From Bromus sterilis (Eukaryota; Streptophyta; Magnoliopsida; Poales; Poaceae), in the NCBI GenBank assembly GCA_950022295.1, contig OX465600.1:24713282-24777281 (forward strand): a DNA stretch of 64,000 nt. Direction: 5' to 3'. The first letter of the stretch is position 1. Each line of letters starts with the position of its first letter. Both the position numbers and the translations under genes were made by a program. The notes under the pieces are model-generated. The model saw only the letters and a program-made list of their open reading frames with translations. It made no database searches and had not been told where the DNA came from. Shown in pieces: positions 44,028-55,399 of the stretch.

Positions 44028-46754
44028 TCACCTCTTATGAAGTGGTCGTTGCACCTTTACTTTAATGGACATTGTCCCCACCATAATGGTTTTGTATTTG
44101 TGGTGCACATGTAGTGGACAGACCCATTCTCCAATCTTCACGGTCTCGATATTCTCTATAGAGTTAAGGCCATGCCTCTTGTCGATCTTCTTTGGAAAAT
44201 ACACCGTGTGTTCTTTATCATCAACGTTGAAAGTGACCTTTCCTTTATTACAATCAATAATAGCACCTGCGGTGTTAAGAAAAGGTCTACCAAGAATAAT
44301 GGACATGCTCCCATCCTCGGGCATGTCAAGCACAACAAAATCTGTAAGGATCAAACAGTTAGCAACTTCAACGGGAACATCCTCACAAATACCAATGGGG
44401 ACAGCTGTTGACTTGTCAGCCATCTGAAGAGAGATATCTGTAGGGATTAGTTTCTCTAAACAAAGCCTCTTGTAAAGAGAGAAAGGCATAAAACTCACTC
44501 CTGCACCAAGATCACATAAAGCAGTTCTGACGTAATTATTCTTTATGGAGCAAGGAATGGTGGGTATACCTGGATCACCGAGCTTCTTAGGAATCTTGCC
44601 ACTGAAAGAGTAGTTAGCAAGCATAGTAGATATTGCCTCATTAGGAACTTTTCTTTTATTAGTAACAATATCTTTCATATATTTCGAATAGGGAGGTAAC
44701 TTAATAGCATCAGTCAAAGGAATTTGAAGAAAAAGAGGTTTCATCCATTCACAAAATTTATTATAATGCTCTCCTTTAGATTTGAGGGACTTACTTGGAA
44801 AGGGCATGGGTTTCTGTATCCATGGTTCTCTTTCCTTCCCATGTCTTCTTGCGATGAAGTCTTCTCTAGAGTACCTCTTGCGTTTATTGGGTGCTTCTTC
44901 TTCTCTTACCTTGGGAGAATCATCCTTCTCCGTGTCCTTTCCTTCAGGCTCGGCACCGTCTTCTGTTTCAGCATCGGAGGTAGATATGCTGTTAGGATCA
45001 ACAGCTGGCTTTTCACTTACAATAGGATCATCGGGATTGTCAGCCTCCTTGTGTTTCTTCTTCTTTTTCTTCTTCGCAGAGCTAACAGTCCCGTCTTCTT
45101 CTTGTACTTGAGAATCTTGCTCGATCCTCTTTGGATGCCCCTTAGGATAGAGTGGGTCCTGGGTATGTGTTCCACCCCTAGTTTTGATGCCATAAGCTTG
45201 TATGTCCTGTTTGGCATTATTAGCAAGCAAATCTTTTTGCACATTAGAAATTTGTTCAAGCTGAGTTTGAACCATATGAAAATGTTTAACAAGACATTTA
45301 ACATCATTAACTGTTCTTTCTAGAACATCACACAAACTTTTGATAGCAAGAGAGTTATCATGCAACTGACTTTGTAACTTCCTATTAAAATGGTCTTGCT
45401 TAACAATAAAATTATCAAGCTCATCTAAGCATTGGTCAGGAGGCTTACCTTTAGGGATGTCACTTTCATTAAAGTCTAATAGAGAGTGTACCTCTACCAA
45501 GGGAGGGTGAGTAGTAGGTTCACACAACTTCTCGATAGGCGGTAAATTCTTCACGTCTTCGGCTTTAATACCTTTCTCCTTTATAGACTTCTTTGCTTCT
45601 TGCATATCTTCGGGGTTCAGAACAAGCATGCCCCTCTTTTTAGGTGGTAGAAGTGGTTCAGGAACGGACCAATCTTCATAGTTCTTGGCAATTTTGCACA
45701 TTAATTCTTCTGCATCGTCCGGTGTTCTTTCCCTGAAAACACAACTAGCACAACTATCCAGATAGGATCTGGATTCATCGGTTAAACCAGCGTAAAATAT
45801 GTCAAGCAGTTCATTCTTGGGGATTCCATGTCCCGGCACAACCTTAAGTAAATCACAAAACCTCCCCCAAGCTTTAGGGAGGTGCTCATCCTGCAGTTGT
45901 TTAAAGTTATAGATTCTTTGCAAGGTAGCATGTTGCAGATGAGCTGGGAAATATTTATCAACAAATAATTGAACCAAGTCTTGAGGAATCTTAATGGAAC
46001 CATAGGGTAGTGCATCATACCATGATTTAGCGTCTTCCTTCAAAGAAAAAGGAAAAAGCTTGGCCACATAGAAGTTTCGTATCTTCTCATCAGTAGTGAA
46101 TAGGTTACCTAGCTCAGTGAGTTTGGTCAAGTGTGCTATAGCATCATCATTTTCTCTGCCATAAAAGGGGTCAGCCTCGACTGTAGATATAAGTGAAAGA
46201 TCAACAGAGAAATCATAATTAGGATCAGTGATGCATATAGGAGACGTGGCAAATTGAGGATCGGGAATAGCTTTGTTATTCATGGAGTGCTTTTTGAGCA
46301 GCTCCTTAACAGCACCAAGGTTAGAGTCGACATACTCTATGAGTTCCCTGAAAAAATCATCATCAAGAGTAACATAATCATCATCAAGGATTCTCTCCTT
46401 GAGTTCATCTAAGCACGGGTAACCAAAGGTTTTGCAGGTAGGAATATAGGTAGCAGGGGTCTCGGTCTTGGATTCTGCTGCAGCCTTAGCAGTCTGAGTT
46501 TCAATATAGTGACCAAGAAAAGTAGCATCATCAAGAGTAGTGGAAGCATCATCAAAAGTATCGGACATAGTGACAGACTCAATAGAAGCATCTTGTAGTG
46601 GTGGTGAAGTAAACTTACTCATAATAGAAGGTGAATCAAGTGTAGCACTAGTGTTTAGAACAGTACCTTTTCTTGTACGGGATGGTAAGATCGGGACCTT
46701 GGGGTATCCTTTCATACCCATAGCGGATGATGTGCAGCAGGCAGGATACTTCAA
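44028..46754 (-). CDS. E1 gag-protease polyprotein
   Basis: An uninterrupted 908-codon frame starts just downstream of the primer-binding site. The retrotransposon gag core spans about 225-330 (LFPFSLKEDAKSWYDALPYG, LVQLFVDKYFP, LPKAWGRFCDLL, LLDIFYAGL). A seven-lysine run lies at 561-567. An aspartic protease motif, ALCDLGAGVSFMP, puts the active Asp near 748; DLGA replaces the usual DSGA, as is common in this plant group. By family Gag forms the particle and the protease cleaves it. The frame then ends at TGA/TAA with no polymerase, so the element is non-autonomous as it stands. An intact 2.7-kb frame suggests recent activity. Confidence 0.9.
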   Translation of the reverse strand: MKYPACCTSSAMGMKGYPKVPILPSRTRKGTVLNTSATLDSPSIMSKFTSPPLQDASIESVTMSDTFDDASTTLDDATFLGHYIETQTAKAAAESKTETPATYIPTCKTFGYPCLDELKERILDDDYVTLDDDFFRELIEYVDSNLGAVKELLKKHSMNNKAIPDPQFATSPICITDPNYDFSVDLSLISTVEADPFYGRENDDAIAHLTKLTELGNLFTTDEKIRNFYVAKLFPFSLKEDAKSWYDALPYGSIKIPQDLVQLFVDKYFPAHLQHATLQRIYNFKQLQDEHLPKAWGRFCDLLKVVPGHGIPKNELLDIFYAGLTDESRSYLDSCASCVFRERTPDDAEELMCKIAKNYEDWSVPEPLLPPKKRGMLVLNPEDMQEAKKSIKEKGIKAEDVKNLPPIEKLCEPTTHPPLVEVHSLLDFNESDIPKGKPPDQCLDELDNFIVKQDHFNRKLQSQLHDNSLAIKSLCDVLERTVNDVKCLVKHFHMVQTQLEQISNVQKDLLANNAKQDIQAYGIKTRGGTHTQDPLYPKGHPKRIEQDSQVQEEDGTVSSAKKKKKKKHKEADNPDDPIVSEKPAVDPNSISTSDAETEDGAEPEGKDTEKDDSPKVREEEAPNKRKRYSREDFIARRHGKEREPWIQKPMPFPSKSLKSKGEHYNKFCEWMKPLFLQIPLTDAIKLPPYSKYMKDIVTNKRKVPNEAISTMLANYSFSGKIPKKLGDPGIPTIPCSIKNNYVRTALCDLGAGVSFMPFSLYKRLCLEKLIPTDISLQMADKSTAVPIGICEDVPVEVANCLILTDFVVLDMPEDGSMSIILGRPFLNTAGAIIDCNKGKVTFNVDDKEHTVYFPKKIDKRHGLNSIENIETVKIGEWVCPLHVHHKYKTIMVGTMSIKVKVQRPLHKR

Positions 46755-46778
46755 GTAGACTTGTAAATATTGCTATGC

Positions 46779-46796
46779 TCCCTGGCAACGACGCCA
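46779..46796 (-). other. E1 primer-binding site
   Basis: The minus strand reads TGGCGTCGTTGCCAGGGA, 12 nt inside the 5' LTR. It matches, with two changes, the tRNA-Asp-type site TGGCGCCGTTGCCGGGGA seen in E4. Confidence 0.75.
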
Positions 46797-46808
46797 GAAA
46801 ACGCTGCT

Positions 46809-48190
46809 TGATGCCCCACAGGGGTAAGGGATCGAGATAGTCTTCGCGGGTAAGTTAACCCAATTTATTGATTCGACACACAGGGAGCCAAAGAGTATTT
46901 ATAAGCTTTGACAGTTGAGTTGTCAATTCAACCGCACCTGAAATATACTTTCTTGCAACAAAATATAAGTGGTAATGGTAATAGGATAATGATAGTGGCA
47001 ACAGCAAAAGTAACAGCAAAAGTAACAACTAATGACCAACAGGATTGAAAACACTGTAGGCTAGGGAGATGGATGGTTGGGCGCTGCATGGATGAGAGTG
47101 AACATGTAATAAATTCTAACACGGGGCAAGGCACACATAAAAGCAATGATCATCTAGGAAAATATCAAACATTAGGCATGTATCCCGTAGGTAGTTGTGC
47201 GTGCTTGCAATAAGAACTTGCACAACATCTTTTTTCCTACCATCCCGCTACGAACGGGGCCAAAGGGAACTTATGGAGATTAAGGTGCTCCTTTCAAAGA
47301 GCACCGGAACAAAGCAATAAACTCAATGGATAAATGGAATCCTCAAATTATGGACCATCCCCTTTGGTGTCCCAAGCTGTCACCTTTGGGATCGCCGGTT
47401 CCGGGCCATAATAGGTGCATACAACTCACAGATAGGATCTAGAACACAAATATATTCATGAAAACACATAGGGTTCAGATCTGAAAACATGGCACTCGGG
47501 CCCAAAGTGACAAGCATTAAGAGCAACAAGTTGAAGCAAAGAAGATAAACACCAATCTAGATGATAGGCAACATGCCCCCAACAATCTGACGAACTATTA
47601 CATGATCAAACTCATCCAATCCCTACCATCCCATTTGCCTATAGCAGGGAATTACTCACACATGTGAAGAGAAGTCATGGAGGATGGATGGAGTGGTGAT
47701 GGTGAGGACGATGGCGACGATCTCCCCTCTCCGGAGGCCAAATCAGCCTCCAGATTAGCCCTACCGAAGAAGAACAGAGGGTGGCGGCGGCTCCGCGACG
47801 GAAACTGGGAAAACGACTTCTGTTCTGGGGTTTTCCCGTCACGGGGATAAATAGGAGTCTCGGTAGGGCACCAGAGGAGGGGGGAGGCGCCCAGGCGGCC
47901 AGAGGGCGCGGCCCCACCCCTGGCCGCGCCAGGGGGGCGCTTGGGGCCCCCAGGACTCCCCTCTGGTCCCACTTCTGGCTTCTGGCTCCTTTGGGTGCGT
48001 GGATTTTCTGTTATTTTCTGGGAATTTTCTGGAACGTCTAAAAATCCATTTTCCTGCACACAATAAAACCATACAGGCAGCTCTGCTGAAAACAGCGTTA
48101 GTCCGGGTTAGTTTCGTCCAAATCATGCAAGAATGAGGGCAAAACAATAGCAAAAGTGTTTGGAAAAGTAGATACGTTTGAGACGTATCA
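46809..48190 (-). repeat. E1 5' LTR
   Basis: It is nearly identical to 37214-38597 in the same orientation and carries a complete TG...CA end pair. Confidence 0.92.
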
Positions 48191-48195
48191 GTCAC

Positions 48196-48310
48196 GGACT
48201 CCTATGTCGGTGCCACCTATCGGGCCGAGGCCTATATCTTCATGGGCCATCCTCCTTCATGGACACCAGGTAGGCTCATTTGTAGGAGTCGTGGGGTCAC
48301 CCCCTCGTCA
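48196..48310 (-). mobile_element. LTR of E2, second part
   Basis: On the minus strand it starts TGACGAGGGGGTGACCCCAC, directly after the polypurine motif CTCGGGGGCTAC. E1 separates it from 36887-37213. Confidence 0.7.
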
Positions 48311-48315
48311 GTAGC

Positions 48316-49939
48316 TGATACCTCCAAAACGTATCTATAATTTCTGCTTGCTCCATGCATGTTTTGTGTGATATCGCTATGATCTAGATACACTTTCATA
48401 CACTTTTGATCATATTTGGACTAACCTATTAACTCAGTGCACCCCAGTGCCAGTTCCTGTTTTCTGCTGTTTTTCTATTTCAGTTTTCCCCCATGTAAAA
48501 AGTGCCAGAAAAATTCCGAGAAAAATACAGAAAAAATCAGCGTACAGGAAGCTTCGAGAAGAGACCGGGAGGGGCCAGAGGGGAGACAGGGGGGGCCATG
48601 CGGCCACCCGGCGCGGCTCCACCCCTGGCCTCGCCAGGGGGGGCACCTGTGGCCCCTGGTCCACCTCTGACTGCCCCCCTTCGCCTATAATTCTCCGTCA
48701 CGGGAAAACCCCGAAAGAAGAACCCTATTCCGCAAACTCGCCTCTGTTCCGCCGCCGCCGCGCTTCCGAAGATCGGGAGCACCAGAAGACCTCTTCCCGG
48801 CACCCTGCCGGAGGGAGGATTGACCTCCGGGAGTCTCCTCTCCACCATGGATGCTCCCCGGATGTCTCGTGAGTAGGTTTCCTTGGACCATGGGTCCATG
48901 ATCAGTAGCTATGTGATGTTCTCCTCCCCTCTTTGATCTTCATTGTTTAGACCTCGTGAGCTGCCCTACATGATCTAGGCACCTTTGTAATATTTCTGTT
49001 GTTGCTATGCTGAGTTTGGAGGGATCTGATGGATTATGAGATTATGTTCAGATTGTGATAGAGTAATATATTTGGTTTTTATCTCTTATATTTTTGTTCC
49101 TAAGTAATTCTTGCATGTTCTCCGTTGTTGTTTATTGCTTTGGCCAAGTAGTAGGTAGTGACTCCAAGAGGGAACGTTGTGCTAGATTGTGTTTTCATGC
49201 CCCCCGATGACACGCTTGAGTGACAGAAACATGAGTCTAGGGGATGTGCTGTTGCCACAAGGGGGAAAACAACGGTGCTTGTAACCGCGGTTACAAGGAT
49301 TGTTTACTTTACGCAAAGTTCTTTTTAATGCAGTTGTCTGTTGCTTTGGGTTTACACTTTGGGTGGGGCTCGCAACTTAATACCAGCGAGATGTTCTGGA
49401 TAGATATCTCAAGGTGGATGATTAGTAGTAGATGCAGATGGATTTCGTTCTACTTATCTTGGCGTACCGCCCGAGATTTTGAGCCTCTTACTTTCTTTTG
49501 TAGCATAGTTAGCATTGCGGTGCGTTCATAATCATGTCAATTGCCCTTCTGTAATTTGTTTACCTCGCATAGCAGTTTTATCGTCTTTTGGGAGAGAGAC
49601 TTCACTAGTGAACATCACGTATCCCGGTCCATATCCTCATTACTGTTTCCAAGCTATATTTACTTTGCTGCTTTTACTTGCTATCATTATCCCTTGCGTT
49701 TTATCCTTTGTAAACAATAAGACCGGAGAGATTGAAAACCTCTCTGAAGTTCGTTGGGAACAAAGTTATCGGTGTCTGTGTGCAGGTCCGCGTCAGTTGC
49801 GCTGCTGACACCTACTTATCATCTCTGGAGTCCTACTGGAGACAAACCTTGGTATCTTCACCGAGGGAAAACTGCTGCTGCACTACATCTCAAACCTTCC
49901 ACTTGGGGTAACCAACGAAGGGTGAGAAGCCATCAAGAG
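48316..49939 (+). mobile_element. Solo LTR A, at the E2 LTR/polypurine junction
   Basis: The LTR runs from TGATACCTCCAAAACG to GAAGCCATCA (48316-49935) and is followed by an extra AGAG (49936-49939). The duplication GTAGC then appears at 49940-49944, matching 48311-48315. Deleting the insert restores CGTCA-GTAGCCCCCGAG, the expected E2 LTR/polypurine border. Confidence 0.88.
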
Positions 49940-49944
49940 GTAGC

Positions 49945-51200
49945 CCCCGAGTGCCTGGGGGACTCGGAGAGTCGCGCAGGGACTCGAGTACATTCATTCG
50001 TCAGTTATTGGTATGCGCGGTTCATACGCGGGTCGCTGGCAGTCTGGTGGCCATGACAAAACCTGTTTCGAGGGATGCTAAGCTGAAAGGGCCCAAGGAG
50101 TCGACGGGTCGAGCCTTGGTGAATTGTACTAGGGCAAATACCACAGTAGCCCAATCAAACCCACGTCCCTCGACGTGAGCTTGGAACACTGGTGTCGATC
50201 AAAAGTCCGACCGCTTCAGGTCTTACGGTGTTCATTTGCCGCCAGTAATGTGCATAGCCTAAGGCGCGTCCGCCCGACTTATCTATCATGCGCAGCGCAT
50301 GGGAAAGGCTGGGAGTGAAATCGCTCTTCGGCAAGTCCCAGCCCGGCCGTACTTCGCAGCGGGGTCTTACATACACGCTAATCTTGCGTGGCATCTGGGC
50401 ACAGTGTATCGTGTTCCAGGAATGTGTGTTTTTGAGGCGCGGAGCCTTATAGCATTGCACCCGCTTGGAACAAAACATCAAGCGAGTTGTTCACTCATTC
50501 ACCCGAGGAGCTTTGTTTCGAGTGCTCAGTCGGGGGGTTTTCGCGAGTAATCACTCGAATGCCGTTTTCGGCTCTTGAGGTGAGGGAGCACCTGAGACTC
50601 TTAGCGCCGTATGGTTTTGGCGAACGCATGTTTGTCTTACGTCGGGTTGAGGGAGCACCCGAGACTCTCATAAGTGCGAGTGGTCACTCGAGCACATGGC
50701 CGACCTTTAGGTGAGGGAGCACCTGAGACTCTGATGATGTACTCTCCCGATGGGAGTAAGATGTTTTTCTTCCTTGGAAAAAATCTGAGAGATGGAATCT
50801 CAGGGCCTTGATGGCGTACTAAGTACTCCTTGCTGTGATACGACGTTGGTGTGGTCTTCTGCAATTTGTTGACCGCTGCAGTCTGTCGTGGGAAATGACT
50901 TGGCGCTGTCCCGCCGAAATTTTCGTGTCGCGCGATCATGGTCCTCTTTTTGCGCGCGTAGTGGGCGGTGTTGTTCTTGCGCCGGTTGGTTTTTCCATGT
51001 TTTCGTGTCTGTACGGGATCGTGGCACGTTTTTACTGGGCGAAAAGGTTGGCCGGTGGCCCTTCTTGCTAGGCTCTTGAGTTAAATACCATGCGGCCGGG
51101 TGAATTGTAGGTTCCAGCCATTGTCTCCCTCCTCTTTCTCTGTTTTCCTTCGTGTTCCTGAGCCTTCATCTTTTCTCCTCTGCGTGCTGCTGTGAGATCT
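49945..51200. other. E2 interior: upstream region of the antisense gene
   Basis: It contains three copies of GTGAGGGAGCACCTGAGACT (near 50580, 50645 and 50712), a GAGTTAAATACC TATA-like motif near 51078 and a CT-rich leader (51120-51180). No ORF with a recognisable domain was seen. It probably acts as promoter and 5' UTR for the plus-strand gene. Confidence 0.5.
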
Positions 51201-54200
51201 ATGTCCAAACGCTCCCGTGCTGCTATCGAGTCGGCCAAGATGTTGATGGCTTCTTGCCCCTCGTTGGTTACCCCAAGTGGAAGGTTTGAGATGTAGCGCA
51301 GCAGCAAGTTTCCCTCGGTGAAGATACCAAGGTTTGTCTCCCGTAGGACTCCGGATATGATAAGTAGGTGTCAGCGGCGCAACTGACGTGGACCTGCACA
51401 CAGACACAGAAAACTTTGTTCCCAACGAAGTTCAGAGAGGTTGTCAATCTCTCCGGTCTTGTTGTTCACAAAGGGTAAAACACAAGGGATAATGATAGCA
51501 ATTGAAAGTAAAAGCAGAAAAGTAAAGATAGCGTGGAAACAGTAATAAGGATATGGACCGGGATACGTGATGTTCGCTAGTGATGTCTCTCTCCCAAAAT
51601 ACAATAAAACTGCTATGCGAGGTAAACAAATTACAGAAGGTCAATTGACAGGATTATGAACGCACCGCAATGCTAACTATGCTACAAAAGAAAGGAAGAG
51701 GCTCAAAAGCACGGGTAGTACGCCAAAATAAGTAGACCGAAATCCAACTGCATCTACTACTAATCATCCACCTTGAGATATCTATCCAGAACATCTCGCT
51801 GGTATTAAGCTGCGAGCCCCACCCAAAGTGTAAACCCAAAGCAACAGACAACTACATTAAAAAGCACTTTGCGTAAAGTAAACAATCCTTGCAACCGCGG
51901 TTACAAGCACCGTTGTTTTCCCCATTGTGGCAACAACACATCCCCTAGACTCATGTTTCTGTCACTCAAGCGTGTCATCAGGGGGCATGAACCCACAATC
52001 GAGCATAACGTTCCCTCTTGTTGTCACTACCTACTACTTGGCCAAAGCAATAAACAGCAACGAAGAACATGCAAGAATTACTTAGGAACAAAAATATAAG
52101 AGATAAAAACCAAATATATTACTCTATCACAATCTGAACATAATCTCATAATCCATCAGATCCCATCAAACTCAGCATAGCAATAGCAGAAAGATTACAA
52201 AAGTGCCTCGATCATGTAGGGCAGCTCACGAGGTCTAAACCATGAAGAACAAAGACGGGAGGAGAACATCACATAGCTACTGATCACGGACCCATGGTCC
52301 AAGGAAAACTACTCACGAGACATCCGGGGAGCATCCATGGTGGAGAGGAGACTCCCGGAGGTCGGCCCTCCCTCCGGCAGGGTGCCGGGAAGAGGTCTTC
52401 TAGTGCTCCCGATCTCGGAAGCGCGGCGGCGGCGGAACAGAGGAGAGATCGCGAAAAAGGGTTATGTCTTCGGAGTTTCCCCGTGACAGAGAATAAATAG
52501 GCGAAGGGGGGCAGCCAGAGGTAGGTTAGTCAAAATATGATCAAAAGTGTATGAAAGTGTATCTAGATCATAGCAATATCACACAAAACATGCATGGAGC
52601 AAGCAGAAATTATAGATACGTTTCGGACGTATCAGATGTCCGGCAAGTGGGAGAGGTCTACGTTCGGGGCTGAAGATTTGGATGCGCTGGTTGCTGATGG
52701 CATGGTGGTGGCGGGCGATGCTCGTCTTCCTGGCGATGAGTCGACTCCAGCGCCGGCGGCGGACGAGTGGGTATGCTTCCAGGATTTCTTCCACTGTGGG
52801 TTTGCTCTTCCGCTGCATCCTTTCGTTCAGGGCTTGCTGTATTCCTATCGGCTCCAGTTGCATGACCTTACACCCAATGGGATTTTGCACATTGTGTGTT
52901 TCATCACTCTATGTGAGGCTTTCCTGGGGATTTATCCCCATTGGGGACTTTGGAGATGCCTTTTTAATGTAAAAAGGACAAACTGTGAGTTTGTCGTGGG
53001 TCGAGTGGGTATCTCCATTGGGGATAAACATTCATATTTTGACTTGGAGAAGATCGATTCCGTTAGTGGCTGGTGAAGAGGTTGGTTTTATCTAAAGGAT
53101 CGCTTCGTTGTTGGTCAACAATTTGGTCTTGCTTCTTTCAATCCGGGCACACGAGTGGTCAGACAGCCTTCATGGTCTCATTCCTTGACCCAGGTGGAGT
53201 CGTCCGAACTGACTCCGTTTTTGGAGAGGATTTCTGTGTTGAAGGATAACTTGACTGGTGGTCAACTTATCTCTGTTTTTGTGGGGAGGCGAGTTCAACC
53301 GTTGCAGCATCGAGCTCGCCCTATGTGGCAGTACAAGGGACTCGATGACTCGACGAGATGCTTGCCTGAAGAGCTGGAGCCTGATGCCTTGTTGGCTCGT
53401 ATCCAGCATGTGACCAAGTGCTCGAGTATTTCCGAGATGCGCCTTGTCCTTCCATATGCTTCTGATCATTCTCCACCACCGGTTGGTGCCCATGTTCCTT
53501 CATTTGTCTGGACGAGTACCTAGTTTTGTTTTGTTGTTGACATTGCTTGCCTTGCAGGGCCATGCTCCAGTGCCGTGTAATCCTCCGCAGTCGGAAGACG
53601 TCGATATTCGTGAAGAGCCTGATGCTTCCGTAGCTGATAATGCTGCGCCGGTTGTTAATGCTGAGATTGTGCTAGTGGAGACTGGAGATAGTGAAGACTC
53701 GAGTCCTTTTCGTGTGAAGCGCTCTCACCCTTTGGATGTTGAAGATCATGCTGCGTTAGGTGATGAAGTCCCTCCTTCTGCTCCTGTTGCTGGGCCTACC
53801 CCTTCGGCTGCTGCTGCGGCCCCTCCTCCCAAGAGGGCCAGGCTTGGGAGGCTGGGGCGTCCTCGTGCTGCGCGTGTCGGGTTAGATTCTGCTGGGTTTG
53901 TGCCCGTTCTTTTTTCCTTGTTCTTGCGACTGATAATGCTTTATTTTGTAGTGTTGTGCCTGCTCCGGCTGCTTCGTGCACCAGCGCAGCTGCTACTAAT
54001 CTGAAGTCGACGAGTTCTGGGGCGGCAGTCAAGCATCTTGAGGACCGCTCGGCTACCGCTGGCCAATCTGGGCCGGCGGCGACTCCTGTCGTTTCGACTG
54101 CGGGTGTAGTTCCCGGTGTACCTTCTTCTGGGGCACCTGGTGCTACTGCTCCTGAGCCCAGGCCGACTGAACTTGGTCCTCCGTACTTTGTCCATCTTGA

Positions 54201-55269
54201 TCTGACGATTGAGGACAAGGCCCGTGCTTTCGACCGTGTCTCCAGGCTGGTAAGATGATTCGTGTTTGTGTTGTTTTATCATCGGGGGCACGGCAGTGCT
54301 CCCGATGGGAGTAGCCCCCGAGGCTAGAAGTAACTGTTTGCAGTTGCTTGTAGTCTTGTCTTTAATTAACACCTCATTGCCTGGTTCTTGTAGCCTGTTT
54401 TCCAGCACTGCGAGCGTTTGGTTCTTGATGCTGAGCGTTGGCAACGGGCCCATAATTCTTCCCAGGATGCCTTATCTTCTATGAATGGTGGGTTTTATTT
54501 TTGCGCAGCTGAGCTTTTTGGGCACTTCGTCTTTTGTTCTGAGCACTGTCTTTCCTTGCAGGTCGTCGTCAGGCTGCCGAGAAACAAGCCGAAAAGGCGG
54601 AAAAGACGGCTTCCGTTCTCAAGGCTGCCTTGGCTTCCAAGGAGGCGGAGTTGCATGGTCAACATGAGGAGTTGGTTCGCCTTCGCCAGGCTAAGGACTC
54701 GCGTGCGCGGGTGGAGGCAGTCGAGGGCACTCGTCTTTGCGTGTTGGCGGGCTCTCTCGTGTGTAAGTTTGGTACTCAATCATTTTTGTTTCTACTGTCT
54801 TCCCGTTATGATGTTTTCTTTGCTTGGTGCAGCTGCTGTAGGTGCGAAGCCGATGGAGGCTGCTGCGTCAGGGTCTGGGATTCTCCAGGGTGTTGTTGAT
54901 GCTGTTGCAGATGTTGTTGCAGTGGTCGAGGACGTCTGCGCCTGGGCTTCCAATCTTGTGGGTCTTGTGCACGAGCACCTTATGCCGGAGGGTACGAAGG
55001 TGCCGGATGGCCTAGGTGCTCGGGTTGCTGCGTTCGGCCCGGATGGGAAATATATGGTGGAACTGGTGGCGGAGAGCATGGTGAGTGGTTCTTCCACGGC
55101 CCTGATCGTCCTTATAGGGCATGGTGTTTCCTTTGATGATTCCTTGGTTGAGACTATCCCGCACTATTCTGGTGAGCAGGACGACCAAGCCGATAGGCTG
55201 GCTCGTCGCCTGCAACAAGTTGTAGATGCTCAGGGTCCCCCTGTCGTCAGTGAGGGGGAGGCACAGTAG
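51201..55269 (+). pseudogene. E2 antisense gene, 'putative gypsy type transposon' family, multi-exon
   Basis: The ATG at 51201 opens MSKRSRAAIESAKM. The first exon is split by solo LTR B and resumes at 52640 in phase. It carries the PF04195-like block (HPFVQGLLYSYRLQLHDLTP, LHIVCFITLCEAFLGIYPH). An in-frame TGA (53074-53076) lies inside it, after VSGW, with clear coding after it (RGWFYLKDRF), consistent with a CGA-to-TGA change. Later exons begin after CAG/TAG acceptors at about 53561, 53952, 54394, 54562 and 54834. They encode a Pro/Ala-rich linker, a coiled-coil (EKQAEKAEKTASVLKAALAS, KEAELHGQHEELVRLR) and a C-terminal domain ending SEGEAQ at 55269. Such antisense genes are known in Tat-lineage plant Gypsy elements (Grande, RIRE2). 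Their function is unknown. Some exon borders are approximate. Confidence 0.7.
51244..52634 (-). mobile_element. Solo LTR B, inside the antisense gene's first exon
   Basis: A 1391-bp LTR on the minus strand (TGATACGTCCGAAACG...GAAGCCATCA) is flanked by GATGT (51239-51243 and 52635-52639). It lacks about 200 bp of the GC-rich segment near 52516 compared with the other copies. Confidence 0.95.
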
Positions 55270-55399
55270 TGTTGCGCCACTTTAAAACTTTGTCTGTAAT
55301 TCGTGACTCTGTTGTGATGGTTGATCTTTTGCTACTTTTATCTGAGTGACTGCATGGCTGTTCTTCTTGCTGTTTTTTGATTTGTTTCGTTCATCCTGC

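Larger units (their letters stand above)
37214..48190 (-). mobile_element. Full-length non-autonomous Ty3/Gypsy element E1
   Basis: Two LTRs (37214-38597 and 46809-48190, about 1383 bp) bracket gag-protease and a second ORF on the minus strand. Flanks are GTCGC (37209-37213) and GTCAC (48191-48195), a 5-bp target duplication with one change. By eye the LTRs differ at about 35 positions (about 2.5%). No reverse transcriptase, RNase H or integrase is readable. Confidence 0.9.
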
